A stretch of DNA of 13,670 nucleotides from CAJXZP01 sp964195485 (GTDB lineage Bacteria; Bacteroidota; Bacteroidia; Flavobacteriales_G; Salibacteraceae). This document shows, piece by piece, positions 6,173 to 12,268 of this stretch (positions are counted from its first letter, which is position 1; each line of letters opens with the position of its first letter). The notes beneath the pieces were generated by a model. The model searched no databases. It had not been told where the DNA came from and worked only from the letters and a program-made list of their open reading frames with translations. The DNA is taken from contig CAXMPG010000043.1 in NCBI GenBank assembly GCA_964195485.1, positions 1 to 13,670 on the forward strand. Reading direction: 5' to 3'. Both the position numbers and the translations under genes were made by a program.

Positions 6173-6619
6173 ATGGAAAAGACTAAGAAAATTAAGAACG
6201 TTTTTAGAGATGGAGCAATTTCTTCTGAAATGATAGGTAAATCAATCGGAGCGCATCAATCAAAAACAGATATTGGCGCACATGAAATTTTTCTAGGACA
6301 AGTTAGAGCAGATGAAATTGACGGTAAAACCGTTGCTGCTATTGACTATTCGGCTCATGAAGAAATGGCTAACCAAACATTTCACGATATACGCGAAGAA
6401 GCATTTTCTAAATTCGATTTGAGCTGTATGCACATTTACCACAGTCTTGGTAATGTAAAAACGGGTGAAATTTGTTTGTTTGTATTCGTGTCATCCGCAC
6501 ATCGCGTACCGGCTAGAGAAGCATTGGCATTTTTAGTGGAAGAAATTAAATCCAAAGCACAAGTGTTTGGAAAAGAGATTTTTGAAGACGAGACTCACCA
6601 GTGGAAAGTGAATAATTAG
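6173..6619 (+). CDS. moaE: Molybdopterin synthase catalytic subunit MoaE
   Basis: MoaE forms a heterotetramer with MoaD and inserts two sulfurs into cyclic pyranopterin phosphate to give molybdopterin. The 148-residue length fits. Family blocks are GAHEIFLGQVRAD near residue 37, then IDYSAHEEMA, MHIYHSLGNVKTGE, VFVSSAHRVPAREAL and the lysine-rich active loop EEIKSKAQVFGKE. The first catalytic lysine matches K126. The second E. coli lysine (K126 there) lines up by simple alignment with Gly133, while a Lys lies one residue further on (K134). The end FEDETHQWKV is usual for the family. It starts 9 bases after moeB. Confidence 0.95.
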   Translation: MEKTKKIKNVFRDGAISSEMIGKSIGAHQSKTDIGAHEIFLGQVRADEIDGKTVAAIDYSAHEEMANQTFHDIREEAFSKFDLSCMHIYHSLGNVKTGEICLFVFVSSAHRVPAREALAFLVEEIKSKAQVFGKEIFEDETHQWKVNN

Positions 6620-6673
6620 AATGTGAATTTATTGGATGGATTAACATCTGGTAAATAATTAATAGAAGACATA

Positions 6674-7588
6674 ATGGTAGATATCACGCATAAAATAAAC
6701 ACGTTACGTACCGCCACAGCACAAGCATTAGTGAAGGTAAGCAAGCCAGAAACTATTGAAGCAATTAAAAACGACACCGTACCCAAAGGAAACGTTTTTG
6801 AAATGGCTAAGGCTGCAGGATTATTGGGCGTGAAAAACACCCCATTAATTTTACCCGATTGTCATCCGTTACCCATTGAGTTTGCGGGCATTGAATATGA
6901 AATTGATGGGCTTTCTATTATCATAAAAATGACGGTTAAAACCATTTATAAAACGGGTGTAGAAGTAGAGGCTATGCACGGTGCTAGTGTGATTGCGCTT
7001 ACTATGTACGACATGTTAAAGCCAATTGACAAAGGGATTGAGATTCACGACATCAAGTTACTGTCTAAAAAAGGCGGTAAATCAGACTTTAAAGACCGTT
7101 TCCGTACCGATTTGAAAGCCGCGGTAATTGTATGTTCAGATACTATTTCTGCAGGACAGAAAGAGGATAAAGCGGGGAAAGCTATTATAGCTAAACTTAA
7201 GGCGGATAGCGTTGAAATCGTAGATTACATCGTTATTCCGGATGAAAAGGAGATCATTGCGCAGAAATTGAATGATTACGTGGATGTAGATATGGATCTG
7301 GTAATTTATACCGGAGGTACTGGATTATCTAAACGTGATGTAACTCCGGAGGCTTTGAAACCATTATTAGACATGGAAATTCCAGGAATTGCTGAAGCTA
7401 TAAGAAGTTACGGACAAGAAAGAATGCCGTTTGCGATGCTTTCTAGAAGCGTAGTTGGTATAAAAGGACAAACACTAGTATTTGCATTACCAGGGTCTAC
7501 CAGAGGTGCTGCGGAGTCTATGGATGCTGTTTTTCCATTCGTTTTGCATTTATTTAGAATAATGAAAGGAGCTAGACATGATAATTGA
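6674..7588 (+). CDS. moaCB: Fused MoaC-MoaB: cyclic pyranopterin monophosphate synthase plus molybdopterin adenylyltransferase
   Basis: The 304-residue protein joins two steps of one pathway. MoaC (about 1-140) converts the MoaA product to cyclic pyranopterin phosphate. Its expected catalytic residues are present: Lys38 (PKGN), His64 (DCHP), Glu97 and Glu99 (GVEVEA), Asp113 and Lys116 (YDMLK). The MoaC domain ends in KKGGKSDF. MoaB/MogA-like (about 147-304) adenylates molybdopterin; it has VIVCSDTISAGQKEDKAG, TGGTGLSKRDVTPEA from residue 213, and LPGSTRGAAESM near the end. The gene lies 54 bases after moaE, the largest gap inside the operon. It overlaps moaA by 11 bases, so MoaC and its upstream partner MoaA are made together. 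Such fusions are known as MoaCB in several bacterial groups. Both domains look intact. Confidence 0.93.
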   Translation: MVDITHKINTLRTATAQALVKVSKPETIEAIKNDTVPKGNVFEMAKAAGLLGVKNTPLILPDCHPLPIEFAGIEYEIDGLSIIIKMTVKTIYKTGVEVEAMHGASVIALTMYDMLKPIDKGIEIHDIKLLSKKGGKSDFKDRFRTDLKAAVIVCSDTISAGQKEDKAGKAIIAKLKADSVEIVDYIVIPDEKEIIAQKLNDYVDVDMDLVIYTGGTGLSKRDVTPEALKPLLDMEIPGIAEAIRSYGQERMPFAMLSRSVVGIKGQTLVFALPGSTRGAAESMDAVFPFVLHLFRIMKGARHDN

Positions 7589-8570
7589 CCAGCACCAAAG
7601 AGTACATAGCTATTTACGTATCTCACTTATTGAGCGATGCAACTTGCGCTGTACCTATTGTATGCCCGAAGAGGGGGTTAAACTTCTACCTAAGTCGCAT
7701 ATCATGCGTAACGAAGAAATTGTGGCTATTGCTAAAGAATACGTGGATTTAGGAGTGACCAAAATTCGTCTTACAGGAGGAGAGCCTTTAATGCGTAGGG
7801 GATTAGATAATATTTTAGAAGGACTTCAGGCCTTAAACGTTGATTTAGGAATGACGACTAATGCTATTCTATTGCATCAAAATTGGGATTTATTGAAACG
7901 TACAGGATGTACTTCTTTGAATATCAGTTTAGATTCGTTAGTTCCAGAAAAAATGAATGCGCTTTCAAGACGGAATAAGTTTGATATCATCATGGAGAAT
8001 ATCTTGGAAACCATCAAGCTTGGTTTCAAAGTGAAAATCAACGTGGTTTTATTGAAAGGGACCAACGATAACGAAATTGTAGATTTTATTGAGTGGGGAC
8101 GTAATTTACCTATAACTGTTCGCTTTATTGAGTTTATGCCATTTAGCGGCAATAAATGGGATTGGAAAAAGAATGGAATCTCTTTAGAAGACGTTCTGAA
8201 TAAAGCCAAGAACCATTACGGTGAAGAAGCTATTGAACGGGTAGAAGATGCTCCAAATGATACCTCTAAGAACTGGCGTGTAAAAGGGTCAGTGGGTAAT
8301 TTCGCGGTGATTGCAACCGTTTCAAATCCGTTTTGTGATACCTGTAACCGTATTCGATTAACGGCAGATGGTAAAATGAAAAACTGTTTATTCTCTAAAT
8401 CAGAAACCGATATTTTAGCCGCTTTTAGAAAAGGAGAGCCTTTAAAAGATACTATTCTAAAAGGAGTATGGGGTAAAAAAGCCGTTAGAGGCGGAATGGC
8501 AGAATTTGACGATTTTGCAGATGCTGAACAAAACCAAGAAAATAGAAGCATGATTAGAATTGGCGGGTAA
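7578..8570 (+). CDS. moaA: GTP 3',8-cyclase MoaA (radical SAM)
   Basis: MoaA uses radical S-adenosylmethionine chemistry to rearrange GTP in the first step of the pathway. The 330-residue length is typical. The N-terminal [4Fe-4S] cluster motif is CNLRCTYC with Cys21, Cys25 and Cys28. The SAM-binding block RLTGGEPLMRR follows near residue 64, then NISLDSL near 115. The C-terminal GTP-binding cluster has Cys253, Cys256 and Cys270 (FCDTCNRIRLTADG ... NC), and the protein ends in the Gly-Gly (329-330) needed for activity. A good ribosome site, AAAGGA, lies 7 bases before the start, inside moaCB. It is the last gene of the cofactor run; no obvious terminator hairpin is seen in 8571-8723. Confidence 0.97.
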   Translation: MIIDQHQRVHSYLRISLIERCNLRCTYCMPEEGVKLLPKSHIMRNEEIVAIAKEYVDLGVTKIRLTGGEPLMRRGLDNILEGLQALNVDLGMTTNAILLHQNWDLLKRTGCTSLNISLDSLVPEKMNALSRRNKFDIIMENILETIKLGFKVKINVVLLKGTNDNEIVDFIEWGRNLPITVRFIEFMPFSGNKWDWKKNGISLEDVLNKAKNHYGEEAIERVEDAPNDTSKNWRVKGSVGNFAVIATVSNPFCDTCNRIRLTADGKMKNCLFSKSETDILAAFRKGEPLKDTILKGVWGKKAVRGGMAEFDDFADAEQNQENRSMIRIGG

Positions 8571-8723
8571 TTCCGACAATTTAATTGGCCCCTATTTAGA
8601 GATTAACCTACTTGTTTTTATTTTCGTTGATAGCTAATTCAGCGACTTTTTTTATGGTACAATGGTTTAAGATCCGCAATGAACTAAAAATTAAGTATAT
8701 TGATCTACCTTAAAAATCCAGAA

Positions 8724-9626
8724 ATGAAAAAAACGCTAATCATTCTTTTCGCATTAACCCTAAGCTCAATCGTAATAGGCCAAAACATCTCTTTTGACGA
8801 CTCCATGACTTCGTCTTTTATAACTATTGATACCCTTAACAATAGCGCTAACAGTTGGCACGTTGGTGAGCCTCAAAAATCCTTATTTGATTCCGCATAT
8901 TCGCCTCCATTCGCTATTCTTACCGATACTATAAATAACTATCCCATAAACGATTCCTCCTCCTTTTATTTGTGGTATACCGATCACTATCCTGGCTGGT
9001 GGCCAAATATCAGATTCCAGTTCAAAATAGATTCAGATTCCCTTAACGATTTTGGTATCATAGAAGTTTCACCAGATCAAGGTCAAACCTGGATCAATCC
9101 GCTTTTAGAAACGCAAGCTTACAATTTTGAATGGTACGTTTCATACTCTCAAGTGGACTGGCTCCCAAATGATAGCATTCTTTTTACAGGAACTACTGAT
9201 AGTTGGAAGACATTGAATTTGACGCTTTTTGGTTGGGACGAACATTTTGTATCTAACGATAGTATTCTATTCCGTTTTAGCTTTTTTAGTGATAGCATTG
9301 AAACCAATCAAAATGGATGGGTAATTGATGATATTCATATGTTTGATTTTTTTTCCAGTGTAAAAGAAGTTACAGTAACCCTTCAAAGTCAAGTATATCC
9401 TAACCCCGTAACAGATAACATCACTATTAAACTCCAGAATGCAAACGTAAGGAGCATTGAATTAACCATTACAGACGAAAAAGGGCAAATTGTGCTGCGC
9501 AAATCAAAAATTAATGAAACGGAAATTAAACTGAATATTACTGGGTTTAAATCTGGAATCTACTTTTATCATCTAAAAGGAGAAGGTTCTGATAAACAAG
9601 GTAGAGGAAGCTTTGTAAAGAATTAA
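8724..9626 (+). CDS. Secreted protein with type IX secretion C-terminal sorting domain
   Basis: The product has 300 residues with a clear signal peptide (MKKTLIILFALTLSSIVIG, probable cut before QN). Residues about 25-215 form a beta-sandwich-like region with the pattern W.VGEP.KS.FDSA, then ...ILTD, a Trp-rich middle (DHYPGWWPNIRFQF) and NGWVIDDIHMFD, as in secreted MAM/jelly-roll-like modules of Bacteroidota. The last ~80 residues are a Por_Secre_tail domain: VYPNPVTDNITIKL, then LTITDEKGQIV and SGIYFYHLKGEG, ending FVKN. This tail sends proteins through the type IX system to the surface or medium. No catalytic motif is seen, so binding or adhesion is more likely than enzyme activity. A TTG start at 8700 is possible but would spoil the signal peptide. 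It seems unrelated to the cofactor operon. Confidence 0.88.
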   Translation: MKKTLIILFALTLSSIVIGQNISFDDSMTSSFITIDTLNNSANSWHVGEPQKSLFDSAYSPPFAILTDTINNYPINDSSSFYLWYTDHYPGWWPNIRFQFKIDSDSLNDFGIIEVSPDQGQTWINPLLETQAYNFEWYVSYSQVDWLPNDSILFTGTTDSWKTLNLTLFGWDEHFVSNDSILFRFSFFSDSIETNQNGWVIDDIHMFDFFSSVKEVTVTLQSQVYPNPVTDNITIKLQNANVRSIELTITDEKGQIVLRKSKINETEIKLNITGFKSGIYFYHLKGEGSDKQGRGSFVKN

Positions 9627-9767
9627 TGGCATACAATACACACCTTGAAATTTACGCACTGATGATATTTTAGTTCGGTCACTAGATTGTTTTCTAATAC
9701 CCAATTCTTAGTCTACCCATAATTGAAGTTGAGGAGTAATTCTGCCATTTTTCACCCTCTTTTTTTG

Positions 9768-10102
9768 TAGGCTCATTTGATAGATTACTGAACGGTAGTG
9801 TGAAAAGCATTCGGTTCTCGAAAAGATTTAGGTTCTTATTCTCCGCATCCATCAGAATTTTTAAAGGTGAAAAGAAATCGCGTCTCGTAATTGCGGATGA
9901 AATTCTATTTCAATTTGGAACCGAAATCAGCTATAATACGTTCAACCAAAACAGGTTATTTATAGGAATTAATAAAAGGCTAACCAAAAAGGTGACCTTT
10001 CGCGTTGGTTATATGCCTGTACTAAAGCAAAAACACTTTACATCTTTCTTTTCGATTTTTATATTAATTCACAACCAATCATTTAATGCCCTTAACGTGT
10101 AG
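9768..10102 (+). pseudogene. Probable remnant of a DUF2490-like outer-membrane protein gene (C-terminal part)
   Basis: The open stretch encodes about 100 residues from a possible GTG at 9800, with an in-frame stop at 9767-9769. The visible text, with RFSKRFRFLFSASIRI, IADEILFQFG, NTFNQNRLFIGINKRL and VTFRVGYM, follows the C-terminal strand pattern of DUF2490 outer-membrane proteins (R-rich strand, DE-x-F, FDQNRLY-GLGY, GY). The N-terminal half and signal peptide of that family (normally over 200 residues) are missing, and no good start or ribosome site is seen. Truncation by deletion is more likely than a short functional gene. The stop codon at 10100-10102 falls at the edge of the leader repeat of the following kinase gene, which could mark an old recombination junction. 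Confidence 0.45.
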
Positions 10103-10190
10103 GTAAGTCATGAAAAAGGACGACTTATCTCAATCCAAAAAAAACTTTTTAGTTTTATCTTAGTTCCTTCAAAAGGGAGTGAACTTTTTG
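10097..10190 (+). repeat. Kinase leader repeat, copy 1 (upstream of the first histidine kinase)
   Basis: This stretch aligns with 12043-12134, upstream of the second kinase. Shared blocks are GTGT-GG-AAGTCATGAAAA, CTTTTTAG, TA-CTTAG and a later A-run/T-run pair. It has a 6-bp hairpin, AAAACT-TTTT-AGTTTT, at 10141-10156, followed at once by TATCTTAG (10156-10163), which is near the TAnnTTTG -7 pattern. Further on, TCAAAAG and CTTTTTGA can pair. It ends 17 bases before the start codon. Confidence 0.55.
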
Positions 10191-10207
10191 AGTCCTATTT
10201 TTTCATT

Positions 10208-11854
10208 ATGATGAAAGAGAAATCAACGTATCAAGAATTAGAATGTCAGATTGCGGAACTTCAAAAGCAAAATGAATTATTACAGTCAGCCAAAAATTCA
10301 GATGAAAATATTAGGAAGGAGCTGAAAAAAAAGGAGCAGTTTTTTAAGGGGGTTATCGAAAACGCTTTGGACATCATTATGACTGTGAGTAAAACCGGAA
10401 CTTTTAAATATGTAAGTCCTTCCGTAGAAACTATTCTTGGATACAAACCCGATGAATTGATAGGTGAAAATATTTTCAAATATGTTCACATGGCTGATAT
10501 ACCTAGAGCTATAATTGATTTTAGTAAAGCAATCCTAACCAATAAGGTGCCAGATACTAATGCCTTTAATATCCTGCATAAAGATGGTTCCACGCGTTTG
10601 CTTGAAGGTGTAGGTAATAATCAGTTTAATAACCTGGCCATTTCGGGTTTTATAATGAATATTCACGATGTCACATCGCGCAATCAGGCGGAAGCGGAAT
10701 TAATCCTTGTCAAAGAAGAAGCGGAAGCAAGTGAAAATAGGTTTAGAGCAATGATTGAAGCATCACCAGATGGTACAGTAATCACTTCGTTAGAAGCAAA
10801 GGTCCAATACGTTTCGCCCAAGGTTGTGACAATGTGGGGGTATCCTCATGAAAGTGTGATGCTGGGTAAGCAAATGACAGATTTCTTAAGAAATGACTAC
10901 CACGAAAAAGCGGCACAGTTAATAGGTAGTATGTTTAGTGGTAATTTTACTGGTGCAGCAGAATATGTGATGGTCAGAAAAGATGGAAGTGAATTTTTTG
11001 GTGAAGCAAACGCAAATATCTTATACAATGAAAAAAATAAACCTGTAAGTATCATAATTGCGTTACGCGATATTACAAACCGTAAAAATGCTGAATTAGA
11101 AATAATCAAACAAAAAGAACAATTACAAGAAGCAAATGCCACGAAAGACAAATTCTTCTCTATTATAGCGCACGATTTAAAAAGCCCATTTAATTCTATG
11201 CTGGGATTCTCTGACATTTTAACTGAAAATTTTGAGGCGTATGACACAGAGAAACAGAAAAAATTTATTGGTATAATTAATCAAGAACTACAAGGCACGT
11301 ATAAGCTGCTCGAAAACTTGCTTTATTGGTCGCGTTCGCAAAGAGGAACGATTGATTTTAAACCTGAAAACATAAACGTGCATGAATTTGTTAACGAAAC
11401 AAGTGAATTGTTAATTCATTTGGCGGAGAAGAAATCAATACACTTAATAAATCAAATACCGGAACATATCAAGGTTGACGCAGATAGAGATTTACTATCT
11501 ATAATAATGCGTAATTTAATATCAAATGCCATAAAATTCACCCCCAAATACGGTGAGATTTCAATTAACGCGCTATTAACAAAAGAACAAGGTTTTGTTG
11601 AAATAGGTGTTACTGACAATGGGGTTGGGATTTCCAAAGAATTACAAACTAAATTATTTGATCTTGGAGAAAGCACCTCTACCAAAGGAACAGAGAATGA
11701 ATCGGGAACAGGTTTAGGTTTAATACTTTGTAAAGAATTTGTAGAAAAACACCAAGGTGAAATTTGGGTGGAAAGTGAAGTAGGTAAAGGCGCTATTTTT
11801 AGTTTTTCCATACCTACAGAATTGAATAAGACTAATCATAGAAGTTTAGTATAG
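10208..11854 (+). CDS. Soluble sensor histidine kinase with two PAS domains
   Basis: The product has 548 residues and no signal peptide or membrane segment, so it senses an internal signal. Order: an N-terminal coiled coil (about 5-45), PAS 1 (about 45-165, FKYVSPSVETILGYKPDELIG), a short helical linker, PAS 2 (about 178-300, with VQYVSPKVVTMWGYP), then HisKA and HATPase_c. The phospho-acceptor is His322 in IIAHDLKSP. ATP-binding boxes are N (NLISNAIKFTP, near 436), G1 (DNGVGIS), F (LFDLG) and G2 (GTGLGL); all are intact. No response regulator or receiver domain is nearby, so its partner is unknown. The kinase core is nearly identical to that of the gene at 12269. The start ATG at 10208 is followed directly by another Met; either could be used. 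Confidence 0.95.
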   Translation: MMKEKSTYQELECQIAELQKQNELLQSAKNSDENIRKELKKKEQFFKGVIENALDIIMTVSKTGTFKYVSPSVETILGYKPDELIGENIFKYVHMADIPRAIIDFSKAILTNKVPDTNAFNILHKDGSTRLLEGVGNNQFNNLAISGFIMNIHDVTSRNQAEAELILVKEEAEASENRFRAMIEASPDGTVITSLEAKVQYVSPKVVTMWGYPHESVMLGKQMTDFLRNDYHEKAAQLIGSMFSGNFTGAAEYVMVRKDGSEFFGEANANILYNEKNKPVSIIIALRDITNRKNAELEIIKQKEQLQEANATKDKFFSIIAHDLKSPFNSMLGFSDILTENFEAYDTEKQKKFIGIINQELQGTYKLLENLLYWSRSQRGTIDFKPENINVHEFVNETSELLIHLAEKKSIHLINQIPEHIKVDADRDLLSIIMRNLISNAIKFTPKYGEISINALLTKEQGFVEIGVTDNGVGISKELQTKLFDLGESTSTKGTENESGTGLGLILCKEFVEKHQGEIWVESEVGKGAIFSFSIPTELNKTNHRSLV

Positions 11855-11964
11855 AAATGATTAGTTTTAATCAATATGTAGTAAATTAGCAACGGATTGA
11901 ATGATTTTGTAGTTGTGGAACAAAATCAACGTAATAAAGTGAAGATTCGGGTTAGTCAATAAAT

Positions 11965-11995
11965 CATCCATTTAATTGGATGTTTTCTTTTTTTA
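11965..11995 (+). terminator. Rho-independent terminator after the first kinase gene
   Basis: The stem CATCCA (11965-11970) pairs with TGGATG (11977-11982) around a 6-base loop, and TTTTCTTTTTTT follows. It lies 110 bases after the kinase stop codon and would separate the two kinase transcripts. Confidence 0.65.
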
Positions 11996-12003
11996 TATGG
12001 CTG

Positions 12004-12061
12004 TTTCATGACTTTTATTATGAGTAATTTAGTCCTCTTTCCGTGTGGGAAAGTCATGAAA
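12004..12061. repeat. Perfect 12-bp inverted repeat
   Basis: TTTCATGACTTT (12004-12015) is the exact reverse complement of AAAGTCATGAAA (12050-12061), with 34 bases between. The right arm lies within the conserved AAGTCATGAAAA block shared with the leader of the first kinase, where the left arm is not found. It could be an operator or an RNA stem. Confidence 0.5.
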
Positions 12062-12134
12062 ATGAAGATATGCCTTCATTCCATAAATGCTTTTTAGCAT
12101 TACCTTAGGTAATCAAAAAAGAATGAGTTTTTTT
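12043..12134 (+). repeat. Kinase leader repeat, copy 2 (upstream of the second histidine kinase)
   Basis: This copy aligns with 10097-10190. It has AATGAAG/CTTCATT (12061-12067 with 12074-12080) and then a 6-bp hairpin, AATGCT-TTTT-AGCATT, at 12086-12101. That hairpin occupies the same place as AAAACT-TTTT-AGTTTT in copy 1, with two base pairs changed on both sides, so pairing is kept. TACCTTAG (12101-12108) follows, as TATCTTAG does in copy 1, and then an A-run/T-run pair. Unlike copy 1 it ends 134 bases before the start codon. Confidence 0.55.
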
Positions 12135-12268
12135 ACCCACGCCCCCTAATATCTTGTATACCCGTAGGCTACCATGGTTTAAAATGTTTTTAAATTTTTG
12201 GTACGTAAGGATAGGGAGGGAAAAAGTCAATATTATATTGTTAGCAGCAATTTAAAAATAGGGTGATT

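Larger units (their letters stand above)
11855..12268. other. 414-base intergenic region rich in inverted repeats between the two kinase genes
   Basis: No gene is seen. In order it holds a 6-bp hairpin, TGATTA-GTTT-TAATCA, at 11858-11873 just after the stop; a 9-bp hairpin, TGATTTTGT/ACAAAATCA, at 11902-11928; a probable terminator at 11965; a 12-bp inverted repeat at 12004 and 12050; the second kinase leader repeat at 12043-12134; and a final A/T-rich stretch to the start codon with no clear motif. Confidence 0.6.

Noticed and set aside
7877..8551. Open frames on the - strand inside moaA, and similar ones inside modE, both kinases and the lipoprotein gene
   Set aside because: They lie opposite well-supported genes and have the composition of antisense shadows, with no domain or start signal.
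3873..8570. A novel multi-gene system in the long + strand operon
   Set aside because: Every gene matches a known molybdenum-cofactor step; only the regulation and domain details are unusual.
8700..8723. TTG start eight codons before the secreted protein start
   Set aside because: It places charged residues before a classic signal peptide beginning MKKTL at 8724.
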